Shown here in pieces: positions 53,946 to 64,000 of a stretch of DNA of 64,000 nt. The position numbers were made by a program, and so were the translations under genes. The DNA is taken from positions 729,886 to 793,885 of the forward strand of contig NZ_WAEM01000002.1 of assembly GCF_008806775.1 (NCBI RefSeq), given 5' to 3'. The notes below the pieces were generated by a model. That model searched no databases and was not told the DNA's origin. It saw nothing but the letters and a program-made list of their open reading frames with translations. How positions within the stretch are numbered: position 1 is the stretch's first letter; each line of letters starts with the position of its first letter. The stretch comes from Flavobacterium luteum. Lineage in GTDB: Bacteria > Bacteroidota > Bacteroidia > Flavobacteriales > Flavobacteriaceae.

Positions 53946-54872
53946 ATGAAAAAAACACTACTATTTGTGATCTTATTTTTGTTAAGTTTTGTAGCTAATG
54001 CACAAAATTTAGAGAAGGAATTAATACAAAACACCGAAGCGTCAGTAAAAAAATTAATTGATACTTCAGGAAACGGTTGGAAAAAATTCGGAAATGTGTC
54101 TCTTCTTTTTAACCAATCAACTTTTAACAACTGGATAGCTGGAGGAGAAAATAATATTTCAGGAAATTTAGGAATCAATTATGATTTTAACTACAAAAGA
54201 AACGATTTAACTTGGGACAATAAAGTATTAGCCTCTTACGGTTTACTTCAAACCAAGAATGCCGATTTTGAGAAAAAAACCGATGACCGCTTCGAATTTA
54301 ATTCTGTTTTAGGGAAAAAAGCTTTTGAAAATTGGTACTATTCACTCTTTTTAAACTTTAGAACGCAGTTCACTACAGGATATATCTATGGTAAAAAAGA
54401 TGGTGTAGAAATCAGAACCGAGAGTACTAATTTTATTTCTCCTGGATATTTAACTTTTGGACCAGGTATGTTTTGGAAAAAAAGTGATAAATTGAAATTT
54501 AATTTTGCTCCACTAACTTCTAAAATGACATTTGTAGATAAAGAGAATACAACAATTGCAGGTTATGTGGATGGAAGCTATTTTGGAGTAGATGCTAATA
54601 AAAGCATGCGTTATGAATTGGGTTTTTATACATCAGGATATTATAAATTTGATGTTATAACCAATGTTTCCGCAGAAAACACTCTAAATTTATATACAAA
54701 TTACCTTGAGAATCCTCAAAATGTCGATTTGGATTATACTTTAGCAATTGTAATGAAAATCAATAATTATATGTCAACAAATTTTGTTTTTCAAACGATT
54801 TATGATGATAATGCCTTTAGAGGTTTTCAAACAAGACAAGTACTTGGTTTAGGAATAAATTATAAGTTTTAA
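53946..54872 (+). CDS. DUF3078 family outer-membrane protein
   Basis: This 308-residue protein has a signal peptide (MKKTLLFVILFLLSFVANAQ). The conserved segment GNVSLLFNQSTFNNWIAGGENNISGNLGINYDFNYKRND is the DUF3078 signature. The rest consists of amphipathic strands expected for a beta-barrel, ending GLGINYKF with the C-terminal Phe needed for outer-membrane insertion. The function is unknown. Confidence 0.85.
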   Translation: MKKTLLFVILFLLSFVANAQNLEKELIQNTEASVKKLIDTSGNGWKKFGNVSLLFNQSTFNNWIAGGENNISGNLGINYDFNYKRNDLTWDNKVLASYGLLQTKNADFEKKTDDRFEFNSVLGKKAFENWYYSLFLNFRTQFTTGYIYGKKDGVEIRTESTNFISPGYLTFGPGMFWKKSDKLKFNFAPLTSKMTFVDKENTTIAGYVDGSYFGVDANKSMRYELGFYTSGYYKFDVITNVSAENTLNLYTNYLENPQNVDLDYTLAIVMKINNYMSTNFVFQTIYDDNAFRGFQTRQVLGLGINYKF

Positions 54873-54887
54873 AATTATTTAATTTAT

Positions 54888-54924
54888 AAAAAAGGGTCTT
54901 TAGCTTGCGTTAAAGACCCTTTTT
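54888..54924. terminator. Bidirectional terminator between DUF3078 and hflX
   Basis: AAAAGGGTCTTTA-GCTTGCG-TTAAAGACCCTTTT, with A-run and T-run flanks. Confidence 0.9.
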
Positions 54925-54931
54925 GTTAGAG

Positions 54932-56158
54932 TTAATCTTCATTTTCAATTACATCTTTATAATCAGGATATAAAAACTTGTTATATGGAAAACGGGTGAT
55001 GTGAATTTGTCTTACCGCTTCATAAACACGAGCTCTAAATTCCTCAATATTTTCTTTATTAATAGCAGAAATAAACAAGGCATTTTCTTCCCCTACATTG
55101 CTCATCCAAGTTTGTTTCCATTCTTGAAGTGTATAATGTTTTTTGGTTTTTTCGGTAATCAAATCATCTTCGTCAATCGTAAGATGTTTGTAAGCATCTA
55201 TTTTATTAAAAACCATAATGATTGGTTTATTATTGCTTTTAATATCTAATAATGTTTGATTGACAGAAGCAATATGATCTTCAAAATCAGGATGAGATAT
55301 GTCAACAACATGAAGCAACAAATCGGCTTCGCGAACTTCGTCAAGCGTGCTTTTGAAAGAATCTACTAGTTGAGTAGGGAGTTTTCGTATAAATCCTACT
55401 GTGTCTGAAAGCAAAAAAGGCAGATTTTTAATAACTACTTTTCTAACAGTAGTATCTAAAGTTGCAAATAATTTATTTTCTACAAAAACCTCACTTTTAC
55501 TAATGACATTCATTAAAGTTGATTTCCCAACATTAGTATATCCTACAAGAGCGACACGAACCATAGCGCCTCTATTACCTCGTTGTACCGACATCTGTTT
55601 GTCGATAACTTTGATTTTATCTTTTAGTAAAGCAATTCTATCTCGTACAATACGTCTGTCTGTTTCAATTTCTGTTTCTCCAGGACCACGCATTCCTATT
55701 CCTCCTTTTTGACGTTCTAAGTGTGTCCACATTCCGGATAATCGAGGCAATAAATAGATACATTGAGCCAGTTCTACTTGAGTTTTTGCATAGGAAGATT
55801 CAGCTCTTTGAGCAAAAATATCAAGTATTAAGTTTGTTCGATCTAATACTTTACAATCTAGAATTTTAGTAATGTTTTTTTGTTGTGAAGGCGATAGTTC
55901 ATCATCAAAAATTACGGTTGAAATGCCGTTTTCTTTAACATAATGATTAATTTCTTCCATTTTACCAGTCCCCAAAAATGTTTTAGGGTTTGGCCGTTCC
56001 ATCTTTTGAAAAAATCGCTTAATAACTTCTCCCCCTGCTGTAAAAGTTAAAAATTCTAACTCATCAAGGTATTCTTTAAGTTTATCTTCGGTTTGATTTT
56101 GAGTTACAATTCCAACAATAACTGTCTTTTCAAATTTTATAGTTTCTTTTTCTAACAT
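54932..56158 (-). CDS. hflX: Ribosome-associated GTPase HflX
   Basis: This 408-residue GTPase splits stalled or heat-damaged ribosomes. Its N-terminal HflX domain has FTAGGEVIKRFFQKMERPNPKTFLGTGK and QRAESSYAKTQVELAQCIYLLPRL. The G-domain has GYTNVGKSTLMN (G1), TLDTTVRKV (G2), DTVGFIRKLPTQL (G3) and NKIDAY (G4). The length is normal. Confidence 0.96.
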   Translation of the reverse strand: MLEKETIKFEKTVIVGIVTQNQTEDKLKEYLDELEFLTFTAGGEVIKRFFQKMERPNPKTFLGTGKMEEINHYVKENGISTVIFDDELSPSQQKNITKILDCKVLDRTNLILDIFAQRAESSYAKTQVELAQCIYLLPRLSGMWTHLERQKGGIGMRGPGETEIETDRRIVRDRIALLKDKIKVIDKQMSVQRGNRGAMVRVALVGYTNVGKSTLMNVISKSEVFVENKLFATLDTTVRKVVIKNLPFLLSDTVGFIRKLPTQLVDSFKSTLDEVREADLLLHVVDISHPDFEDHIASVNQTLLDIKSNNKPIIMVFNKIDAYKHLTIDEDDLITEKTKKHYTLQEWKQTWMSNVGEENALFISAINKENIEEFRARVYEAVRQIHITRFPYNKFLYPDYKDVIENED

Positions 56159-56341
56159 AAGTTTAAATGTAGTGCAAATTTAATGAATTGACTATAATTA
56201 AGGGTAAATGAAATCAAAACTTTTGTAGATTGCAATATATATTCAAAACATTGATAAATGGTTAATCTAAAAATTTTATAAAAACTAAAAAAGCAGTATA
56301 TTGCATCGCAATTTTTAAAATAGCGAAAAGAGCAGATAACG

Positions 56342-59300
56342 ATGAGAAAATATTGGGAATTACACTTTGTTTTAATTTATTTATTATCAGTAAATATTTA
56401 TTCTCAAAATCTTATTACAAATGGAGATTTCGGGAATTTTAATGCGACTATATTTAGTCCACCATTATTAGGCTTTACAACGACTCATGCTCAGATACCC
56501 TATAACGGAGCTTCTAAGCCAGGAACTTATGCAATCACAAATGACCCATTTATTTTGTCTCCTGGCTCATTATATAGCGCCTACGACACTAAAGACGGAG
56601 TTATAGGTAACGGTACTGGGAATATGATGTATGTAGATGGAGATAAGAACAAAGTGTTTTGGAAACAAGACCCTCCATTATTACTAAATGCTGGAAAAAT
56701 ATATACATTCAGTTATTGGATAAGAAATGTTAATCAGACTGTTAATGGTGGCAGTCCGCCCCCAACAGTAAAATATAATGCAGTGGGTTGTACGAGTTGT
56801 ATTACTGAAACTTATACAACTGCATTATCAAAAAACTGGGAAAAGGTTACTTATCAAGTTGTGCCAACTGCCACACAAATGGTTTCAATAGAATTATCAA
56901 CTGTTAATGCTAATTCAATTGGAGGACATAATTTTGCAATCGACGATATTTCTCTAATTCCCCCTATTGTAGATTTGTCAATATCTTCCTCTCAAATAAA
57001 CCCGTCTTGTCTTAACTCCACTGATGGATCAATTGTGGTTTACCCAAATAGTGGAGTTGGACCATTTACCTATATTTTAACAGGAACCAAGACAGATACG
57101 AATTCTACAGGAATTTTTACAGGATTATCTTCTGGATCTTATAGTGTTTCTGTTACTGATTCTGATGTTATTCCCATAACTAAAACAACAGAGACAATTA
57201 ATATAGCAGATCCTCTTAATATAGCTATAAATATTTCACCATCAGGGTGTATTTTAGCGGCATCTCAAGTTTCTTTAACCGCAACAAATGGAGGGTCAAC
57301 ATATAAATGGATTGCCAATTCAGGGGTTCCTATTACAGATACTGATGATGTAGTTATTGTAAACCCACTCATAGGAACAGTCTATACCGTACAATCAGCA
57401 ATTGATAAAACAAATCAAAATTTAATTAAGAACAGTGGGTTTGAAGATGAAACAGCTGGTTTCTATACGGATTATGTTTATTCAAATTTAAACACTAGTG
57501 GATCAAAATTTGCATATGGAGTTGTAAGCAATCCGAAAGATTGGTCTAACGGTTTTATTACTAGCACTGACAAAAGTGGCTCTGGAAAAATGCTAGTTAC
57601 AAGTGGCTCGACAACCTCAAATACAATTATTTGGTCCCAATCGATACCAGTTTCAAATAACAGTGTCTACTCTTTTTCTTTTTGGGCACAAAACGTAGTT
57701 GCTGTAAGTCCAGCTCAATTTCAGGTATTAATAAACGGAATTCCAGTTGTGTTATCTCAAATATCAGCTAATAATGGCTCAAGTTCGGGTTGGACAGAGA
57801 TTAAAGGAGTTTGGAATTCATCTACGTCATTACTTGCAAAAATTGAAATTTTAAATACTAATATTACATCAACAGGAAACGACTTTGCAATTGATGATAT
57901 TTCATTTAGCACCTCAACACCCAAAACATGTCTATTGTCCAATCAAGTAACAGTGAACATTGGGGGAACAACGCCTGTAACAGCTTTCTCATATTCAACA
58001 CCAATTTGTAAAAGCAGCTTAAATTCTTCTCCAATTCCTGCTTCAGGCTTTGTAACTAGAGGAGTTTATTCAGAATCAACAGGTTTATTATCAATTAATC
58101 CTTTAACAGGAGTAATAGATTTAGCTTTATCTCCAAGTGGAAATTATATTGTAAAATACGCTCTTGAAGCAAATGCAACAAAATGCCAGACTGATGGATT
58201 TTCAACTTTTCAAATTACTATTAACAATACATTAGAAGCTCCTAATGTAATTTCGCCTATTAATTATTGTAGAGATAGTGTTGCAAATGCACTAACGGCA
58301 ACTGCTGTTACAGGAGCCACTTTGAATTGGTATGGTACAAATTCATCAGGGGGGAGTCCATCTGCAATAGCTCCATTACCATCTACAGGTAATGATGAAT
58401 CTATTATTTATTATGTAAGTCAATCTATTGGATTATGTGAAAGTCCGCGTTCTGCAATTGTTGTGAATGTAAATGTTCCACCAAATGCAGGAACGTTAAG
58501 TGGTAATCAGAATGTTTGTTTAGGTTTACAAACATCCTTTGAATCAACAGTTTCAGGAGGAATATGGAGTTCTTCAAACACATTAATTGCTAACATTGAA
58601 TCGTCAACTGGGGTAATTTCAGGTATAGCAATTGGCACATCTACTATAACTTATACGGTTTCTGGGTCAGGAGGGTGTGCTAATGCTTCAGAATCCCGAG
58701 ATGTAATTTATAGTGCTGGTACCGATTCAGGATTGATAAGCGGAACGCAAACAGTTTGTATAGGGAAAAACACAATATTTGAATCAACTGCTTCAGGAGG
58801 AACTTGGGAATCTTCTAATTCTACAATTGCAACAGTAGATAATTTAACAGGAGTTGTATCTGGCGTTTCAGAAGGGACGGCAATAATTTCATATACTCTT
58901 ACAGGAAGTGGTGGTTGTTCAGATTCTATTTCTATTCGTAATGTAACAGTGTATGTTGCTCCAAGCGCAGGAATATTAAACGGCAATCAAAACATATGCT
59001 TAGGTTTAGAAACAACTTTTTCATCTTCTTCATCTGGAGGAACTTGGAGTTCATCTGATACATCAATTGCTGCAATAAATCCTTCAACAGGATTAATTAA
59101 AGGTGCTACAATTGGAACAGCAACAATAACCTATACGGTTTCTGGGTCTGGAGGTTGTTCTAATGCTTCAGCAACTCGAGTTGTAACTTTTAGTGCTGGA
59201 TCAGATGCAGGTGTATTAAATGGTGCAGAAAATGTTTGTATTGGAAAAAGCGCAGTATTCTCATCATCGGTTTCAGGAGGAATTTGGAGTTCATCAGATT

Positions 59301-60589
59301 CTACTATTGCCAAAGTTGATTCTTTTGGAGAGGTTAAGGGAGTAGCGCCTGGAACGGCTATAATTATATATACTGTTTCAGGAACAGGAGGTTGTTTAGA
59401 TGCCATCGCTACTCGTAATGTAATAGTAAAAGCAACACCAAATGCTGGAATATTGAATGGCAATCAAAATGTATGTTTAGGGTTTACTACAACTTTTTCA
59501 TCTTCGTCGTCAGCAGGAACTTGGAGCTCGTTAGCTCCAACTATTGCAACAGTAGATGATTTAGGAGTTGTAACAGGAGTTGCCGTTGGGACAACTACAA
59601 TTACATATACTGTATTAGGATTGGGTGGATGTTCAGATGATACAGCTACTCGGGATGTGACGTTTAATGCAGATTCTAATGCTGGAATACTAAGTGGAAT
59701 TTCAAATGTTTGTGAAGGTCTAACATCAACTTTTTACTCTAGCATTTCTGGAGGGACTTGGAGTTCTTTGGATACCACTATTGCAACGGTAGATACTACT
59801 AATGGATTTATTTCAGGCGTTTCGCCAGGTAAAGCAATAATAACATACACTATTGCTTCAACTCAAGGACAATGCATTAAAACATCTACTAAGGATATAG
59901 AAATAAATCCAAGTATTATTCCAACATTTAATTCAGTTAATCCAATTTGCTATGGAGAAGCTTTAGATCCTTTACCTACAGTTTCAATAAATGGTATAAA
60001 AGGAAATTGGTCGCCACTTTTAGACAATTTAACAACAAAAAAATATACTTTTACACCTAATAACTATCAGCAATGTGTAATAAAACAAGAATTAACTGTA
60101 ACGGTTAAGGATCTTCCTGAATTTGGAATTATAGGAGACTGCAATAGTAAAAATTATGTTTTAAGTACTAATTCGAATTCGAAATTCTTATATACTTGGT
60201 TAAACTCGATGAGTGAAAGTATCAGTACTACTAATTCAGTTATTGTAAATAAAAACGGGAATTACAGTTTAGAAGTTATATCTGATGGGTGTAAAAGCAT
60301 GAAGGAATTCGAAGTAATTAATGTATCATGTAATTATCCTAAAGGGATCTCGCCAAATAATGACGAATACAACAACTTTTTCGATTTAAGAAATTTTAAA
60401 GTAAAAAGCCTTCAAATTTATAACAGGTATGGACAAGAAGTGTATTCTAAAAATAATTATAAAAGTGAGTGGGTCGGATTAAGTAATGACGGAAAAGAGC
60501 TTCCCGATGGAACATATTATTATGTTATTAGCTTATTAAATAATGACAAACCAGAAACAGGATGGGTTTATCTTAATAGGAATAATTAG
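56342..60589 (+). CDS. Giant surface protein with six Ig-like repeats and T9SS type B tail
   Basis: This 1415-residue protein has a signal peptide (about residues 1-21). Domains in order: a carbohydrate-binding-like jelly roll (LITNGDF, FAIDDISLIPP; about 22-205); an SprB-like repeat (INPSCLNSTDGSIVVYPNSGVGP; about 210-292); a second jelly-roll module (LIKNSGFEDETAGF to FAIDDISF; about 360-525); a TPICKSSLNSSPIPASGF module (about 548-625); NYCRDSVANALTATAV (about 640-712). Then come six bacterial Ig-like (Big_2) repeats of about 80 residues (about 714-1185), each with GGTWSSS and TITYTVSGSGGC. The gliding-motility-associated type B sorting domain ends it (PKGISPNNDEYNNFFDLRNFKVKSL). It should be secreted by T9SS and act as an adhesin. 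Confidence 0.9.
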   Translation: MRKYWELHFVLIYLLSVNIYSQNLITNGDFGNFNATIFSPPLLGFTTTHAQIPYNGASKPGTYAITNDPFILSPGSLYSAYDTKDGVIGNGTGNMMYVDGDKNKVFWKQDPPLLLNAGKIYTFSYWIRNVNQTVNGGSPPPTVKYNAVGCTSCITETYTTALSKNWEKVTYQVVPTATQMVSIELSTVNANSIGGHNFAIDDISLIPPIVDLSISSSQINPSCLNSTDGSIVVYPNSGVGPFTYILTGTKTDTNSTGIFTGLSSGSYSVSVTDSDVIPITKTTETINIADPLNIAINISPSGCILAASQVSLTATNGGSTYKWIANSGVPITDTDDVVIVNPLIGTVYTVQSAIDKTNQNLIKNSGFEDETAGFYTDYVYSNLNTSGSKFAYGVVSNPKDWSNGFITSTDKSGSGKMLVTSGSTTSNTIIWSQSIPVSNNSVYSFSFWAQNVVAVSPAQFQVLINGIPVVLSQISANNGSSSGWTEIKGVWNSSTSLLAKIEILNTNITSTGNDFAIDDISFSTSTPKTCLLSNQVTVNIGGTTPVTAFSYSTPICKSSLNSSPIPASGFVTRGVYSESTGLLSINPLTGVIDLALSPSGNYIVKYALEANATKCQTDGFSTFQITINNTLEAPNVISPINYCRDSVANALTATAVTGATLNWYGTNSSGGSPSAIAPLPSTGNDESIIYYVSQSIGLCESPRSAIVVNVNVPPNAGTLSGNQNVCLGLQTSFESTVSGGIWSSSNTLIANIESSTGVISGIAIGTSTITYTVSGSGGCANASESRDVIYSAGTDSGLISGTQTVCIGKNTIFESTASGGTWESSNSTIATVDNLTGVVSGVSEGTAIISYTLTGSGGCSDSISIRNVTVYVAPSAGILNGNQNICLGLETTFSSSSSGGTWSSSDTSIAAINPSTGLIKGATIGTATITYTVSGSGGCSNASATRVVTFSAGSDAGVLNGAENVCIGKSAVFSSSVSGGIWSSSDSTIAKVDSFGEVKGVAPGTAIIIYTVSGTGGCLDAIATRNVIVKATPNAGILNGNQNVCLGFTTTFSSSSSAGTWSSLAPTIATVDDLGVVTGVAVGTTTITYTVLGLGGCSDDTATRDVTFNADSNAGILSGISNVCEGLTSTFYSSISGGTWSSLDTTIATVDTTNGFISGVSPGKAIITYTIASTQGQCIKTSTKDIEINPSIIPTFNSVNPICYGEALDPLPTVSINGIKGNWSPLLDNLTTKKYTFTPNNYQQCVIKQELTVTVKDLPEFGIIGDCNSKNYVLSTNSNSKFLYTWLNSMSESISTTNSVIVNKNGNYSLEVISDGCKSMKEFEVINVSCNYPKGISPNNDEYNNFFDLRNFKVKSLQIYNRYGQEVYSKNNYKSEWVGLSNDGKELPDGTYYYVISLLNNDKPETGWVYLNRNN
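58484..59890 (+). repeat. Six Ig-like coding repeats arranged as three two-repeat units
   Basis: Repeats 1, 3 and 5 (near 58484, 58963 and 59441) carry NQNVCLGL-type starts; repeats 2, 4 and 6 carry SAGxDxG/NADSNAG-type starts. The unit length is about 240 bp, and paired units recur about every 480 bp, so the array probably grew by duplication of two-repeat units. Confidence 0.75.
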
Positions 60590-61103
60590 ATGAAATATCT
60601 TTGAATCATTAATAGTTCCCCTTTTTATTAAGAATTTCAAATGTTTTAGTTTCTTTATGTTTTATTCCTAAAAGCTTCGTTTTAATTTATTTTTTCTACG
60701 AGTTTTCACAGATTTTTGTATGTGTTGGTTTGTAAAATTTGTTTTTTAAGCTTGAATTCAAAATTGTAATTTATCCTCCGAAATTCCTTTTAGAAACTTA
60801 AGGCATTGGTCTTAAGTTTTCCGTTTAGTTAAACTTAGAGACTCTTTTTCTTTTATCATGTAAATTTATGTTTTTGTAATTTGTACATGTTAATGATTTT
60901 CTAAAAACTCAAATAAAAAATTAAAAATTGTCATTGGCGTTAACAATTTAAGGATTTAAAAACAATATATTTATTAACACTATTACGTTTTCGTAATGGT
61001 TGTAGCTTAAACTTCTGCAATCACTATTTTTTTTTCTATAGTTTTACAATTCAAATAAAAAAACACTACTGTTTTTAGTAGTCAAAATCTTAAAAATGTA
61101 TCA
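60590..61103. other. 514-bp intergenic region with two hairpins
   Basis: No gene is seen. AAACTTAAG (60794-60802) pairs with CTTAAGTTT (60811-60819), a possible weak terminator. ATTACG-TTTT-CGTAAT lies at 60982-60997. The rest is AT-rich. A TATAGTTTTA-like promoter element may lie near 61038. Confidence 0.5.
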
Positions 61104-64000
61104 ATGATAAAAAAAACAAATTGGTCAATAGCTTTAGTATTGATTTTATCAACATTTAATAGTTATTGTCAAAATCTTCTTGAAAATGGCGATTTTGAAA
61201 GCGGAGGTAATGGTGTTGGATTTAGCATAAATAGTTCGCTATACACAGAATTATCTACTCCGTTTTCTGGTAATACTTCTCCAGGAAATTATGCAGTTAC
61301 AACTAATCCTCAACCAATGAACACCGCTAATTTTATTTCTGGTGGCGATCACACATCAGGTTCAGGAAAAATGCTGGTAGTCGATGGAACTACTTCTGGC
61401 GGACAACAACGATTTTGGAGAGCAGGTAATAATGGAGGAGGCGTTTGTAGTTTAAATTTGACAACAAAATATACTTTTAGTTACTGGGTAAAATCAGTAT
61501 CTAATCTGGTAACCAATACAAGTACAAGAGCAGAAATTAAAATTATATTTAACAATGCTTCAAACGTTACTTTAGTTTCAGGTAATGCATTGGCACCTTT
61601 GCCTGCTTCAGGATGGCAGCAAGTGGTTTATACTTTTACGCCAACCAATCAATGTGTTAATATTGAAATATTCAATAACAATCTGAATGCAACAGGGAAT
61701 GATTTTGCGGTTGATGATTTTTCACTAACAGCACCACCTGCTCCATTGACAATTTCAATTTCAAAATTAAACCCAACGTGTCCAGGAGCTTCAGATGCAA
61801 CAATTGTAGCTTATCCCAACGGTGGCTTGGCTCCTTATAAATTTTTATTATCTGGTGCAACAACACCTATTTCGTCAGGTATTTTTCAGGGATTAAGTGA
61901 TGGTTCTTATACTGTTACTGTAACAGATTCTAATATTCCACCAAGTAGTGCTACAACTCCAACGATTTCAATTGTTTCTCCTTTGAATATAACATTGTCC
62001 TCATCTTCAACAGGATGTACTACAGCAGGGTCTACAATAACACTTACCGCTACAAATGGTGGATCTACTTATAATTGGTCCGCATCAACCTTGATTCCGA
62101 TTTTAGATACAGATGATGTTGTAGTAGTAAATCCGCAATTGAATACAACATATACAGTGACCTCAACAACTTCATCTTTAACAAATCTTAATTTAATTGG
62201 AAATGGAGATTTTGAATCAGGTACATCAGGATTTTTTTCCGATTATGGCTATTCAACGTCTAATACAAGTGGTGCACAATTTGCTTATGGAATAGTGAAT
62301 AATCCAAAAAATTGGTTTGTCGATTTTGTAAACAGTACAGATCATAGTGGATCAGGAATGATGTTGGTGGCAGATGGAGCAACAAATTCTAATAAAGTTA
62401 TTTGGTCGCAATCGTTACCAGTAGATAATAATAAAGTGTATACATTTTCTTTTTGGGCTCAAAATTTGGTTGCGAATAGCCCTGCTCAATTCCAAGTTTT
62501 AATAAATGGAGTTCCAATTACAATATCACCAATTTCAGCGACAAACACATCTACATCAGGTTGGACAAAAATTACTGGAACTTGGAATTCTACTAATAGT
62601 ACATTAGCAACTATAAAAATTATTAATGCCAATATTGCAGTTGATGGTAATGATTTTGCTATTGACGATATTTCATTTAGTACTCCTACACCAAAAACAT
62701 GTAATTTATCAAAACAATTAACAGTTACTGTTGGAGGAGTAAAACCTATAACTGATTTTTCTTATACAACACCAGCTTGTAAAAGCGGCATTAATCCCAA
62801 ACCAACTCCTGCTGCAGGGTTTGTTTCGGGTGGAGTTTATTCTGAATCAACAGGGTTATTATCTATTAATTTCGCTACTGGTGAAATAAATTTATCTGCT
62901 TCCCTTAGCGGAACATACAAGGTTATGTATTCTATAGCAGAAAATTCAAGCACATGTCAGCTAGCCGGATTTTCAACGTTTGATATAATTATCGATTCAG
63001 CAATAACTGCTCCAGAGGTAACGCCAATTAATTATTGTATAAATACTTCGGCAACAGCATTATCTGCAACAGCATTATCAGGAGCAACTCTAAATTGGTA
63101 TGGTACTAATGAAACTAGCGGAGTTGCATCACCAACCGCTAATGTGCCATCCACAACAACATTAGGAACCACTTTATATTATGTGAGTCAAAGTATTGGT
63201 GCTTGTGAAAGTTCTCGCGCAGCTATTGCAGTTGCAGTAACTGATTTGGCATTACCAATATTTACAGGAATTCCCACTTCAATTTGTTCAAATTCTACAG
63301 TATCAAGCTTGCCATCAACTTCAACTAATGGCATTAAAGGAATTTGGAACCCAGCAACGATTAATAATGTAGATACTACAATATATACTTTTACTTCTGA
63401 TTCTGGACAATGCGCAACTAATGCTATAACTAAAATTATTGTTGATTCTAATATAGTGCCAACCTTCAGTCCAATAGCCCCAATATGTTCAGGTAGTTTG
63501 ATTTCACCTTTACCTACAATATCTTCTAATAATATAATTGGGTCATGGTCTCCAGATTTAAATAATATATCAACAAAAATTTATACTTTTACACCAGATT
63601 CTGGACAACAATGTGTAACAACACAAACAATAACTATTGTTGTTAATTCAGTTCCAGAATTTACTATTTCCCAAGGATGTGTTGGAACGGATTATGTTTT
63701 AGATGTTGTAATGAAAAATAATTCAAATAATTTTCTATATTCATGGTATAATTCGGATGGAGTGGTAAAAGGTAGTAAATCATCAATTATAATTACTCAA
63801 AAAGGGAATTATAGTTTAGAAGTTAAGGAAGGAGAATGCAAAGCAAATATGAGTGATATTGAGATTAATAATGTATATTGCAATGTTCCAAAAGGCATTT
63901 CTCCTAATAATGATACTTTGAATGATACTTTTGATTTAAGCAATTTCAATGTATCCAAACTTGAAATATTTAATAGATATGGCATTAAAGTTTACAGCAA
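61104..64000 (+). CDS. Giant surface protein, paralogue of the preceding gene (3' end outside window)
   Basis: From ATG 61104 (MIKKTNWSIALVLILSTFNSYCQN, signal peptide) the frame stays open to the window end, giving 965 codons plus two bases. The module order mirrors the gene at 56342: jelly roll (LLENGDFESGGNG), SprB-like repeat (LNPTCPGASDATIVAYPNGGLAP), second jelly roll (LIGNGDFESGTSGFF), CKSGINPKPTPAAGF module, NYCINTSATALSA module. It then goes directly to the pre-tail (ICSGSLISPLPTISSNNIIGSWSP), without the six Big_2 repeats of its neighbour. The type B sorting domain has begun (PKGISPNNDTLNDTFDLSNF). Only about 50 residues should be missing. Confidence 0.9.
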   Translation, partial: MIKKTNWSIALVLILSTFNSYCQNLLENGDFESGGNGVGFSINSSLYTELSTPFSGNTSPGNYAVTTNPQPMNTANFISGGDHTSGSGKMLVVDGTTSGGQQRFWRAGNNGGGVCSLNLTTKYTFSYWVKSVSNLVTNTSTRAEIKIIFNNASNVTLVSGNALAPLPASGWQQVVYTFTPTNQCVNIEIFNNNLNATGNDFAVDDFSLTAPPAPLTISISKLNPTCPGASDATIVAYPNGGLAPYKFLLSGATTPISSGIFQGLSDGSYTVTVTDSNIPPSSATTPTISIVSPLNITLSSSSTGCTTAGSTITLTATNGGSTYNWSASTLIPILDTDDVVVVNPQLNTTYTVTSTTSSLTNLNLIGNGDFESGTSGFFSDYGYSTSNTSGAQFAYGIVNNPKNWFVDFVNSTDHSGSGMMLVADGATNSNKVIWSQSLPVDNNKVYTFSFWAQNLVANSPAQFQVLINGVPITISPISATNTSTSGWTKITGTWNSTNSTLATIKIINANIAVDGNDFAIDDISFSTPTPKTCNLSKQLTVTVGGVKPITDFSYTTPACKSGINPKPTPAAGFVSGGVYSESTGLLSINFATGEINLSASLSGTYKVMYSIAENSSTCQLAGFSTFDIIIDSAITAPEVTPINYCINTSATALSATALSGATLNWYGTNETSGVASPTANVPSTTTLGTTLYYVSQSIGACESSRAAIAVAVTDLALPIFTGIPTSICSNSTVSSLPSTSTNGIKGIWNPATINNVDTTIYTFTSDSGQCATNAITKIIVDSNIVPTFSPIAPICSGSLISPLPTISSNNIIGSWSPDLNNISTKIYTFTPDSGQQCVTTQTITIVVNSVPEFTISQGCVGTDYVLDVVMKNNSNNFLYSWYNSDGVVKGSKSSIIITQKGNYSLEVKEGECKANMSDIEINNVYCNVPKGISPNNDTLNDTFDLSNFNVSKLEIFNRYGIKVYS

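Noticed and set aside
58708..59463. Two minus-strand frames (58708-58986 and 59131-59463) that resemble each other
   Set aside because: They mirror the Ig-like repeats of the sense gene, which explains their similarity.

Overview
The window is chromosomal DNA from a member of the Flavobacteriaceae (Bacteroidetes), most likely Flavobacterium or a close relative. Supporting evidence: AT-rich composition; Bacteroidetes-type promoters (TAnnTTTG at -7, a TTTG-like element further upstream) and weak ribosome binding sites; several secreted proteins with type IX secretion (T9SS) C-terminal sorting domains; and families typical of the group (DUF4175, DUF2480, DUF3078, DUF4837, a 7TMR-DISM kinase). 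Most of the window is core genome.

Layout. 1-2.6 kb: end of rnr (cut by the window edge), a GIN-domain surface protein and a LysE-type exporter. 2.6-4.1 kb: small accessory patch with an Mrr-type restriction endonuclease, followed by a tRNA-Cys whose 3' end plus terminator is repeated three more times at an exact 89-bp period. 4.2-11.4 kb: folB, glnS, a YtxH/holin-like/small-protein envelope trio, a slipin/SPFH protein, a small beta-barrel protein and gltX. 11.5-19.5 kb: DUF4175 giant, ybeY, mnmG, a lipoprotein, a methyltransferase and a Skp-like lipoprotein; three parS-like 16-mers surround mnmG, suggesting an origin-proximal position. 19.6-28.4 kb: a PIF1-like helicase, a 7TMR-DISM histidine kinase with its NarL-type regulator, a T9SS fossil region, a T9SS cargo protein, a DoxX protein and holB. 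28.6-43.4 kb: a secreted protein with a SPOR-like tail, pgk, an MltD-like transglycosylase, DUF4837, an ElaA acetyltransferase, a double-OmpA protein, a CtpA-type protease, rnpA, a cassette-like membrane gene, an M1 peptidase and a subtilisin. 43.4-56.2 kb: a metallo-hydrolase, the SUF iron-sulfur assembly genes (iscA-like, sufB, C, D, then S, E, T and DUF2480) split by a lipoprotein and a serine hydrolase on the other strand, DUF3078 and hflX. 56.3-64 kb: two tandem giant paralogous surface proteins with T9SS type B tails; the second runs off the window.

How the parts work together. The SUF genes form one Fe-S pathway: SufS and SufE mobilise sulfur, SufBCD is the scaffold, and the A-type carrier and SufT mature targets. 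The envelope genes (Skp-like, OmpA, MltD, CtpA, YtxH trio, slipin) serve cell-wall and outer-membrane upkeep. The T9SS cargo proteins imply a gliding/adhesive surface whose secretion apparatus is encoded elsewhere.

I did not find a clearly new multi-gene defence or metabolic system. The most unusual signals are non-coding: the tRNA-Cys 3'-end array, the parS cluster embedded in gene ends, a roughly 100-bp element shared upstream of two unrelated genes, cassette-like borders around accessory genes, and a stitched fossil of two C-terminal tails.
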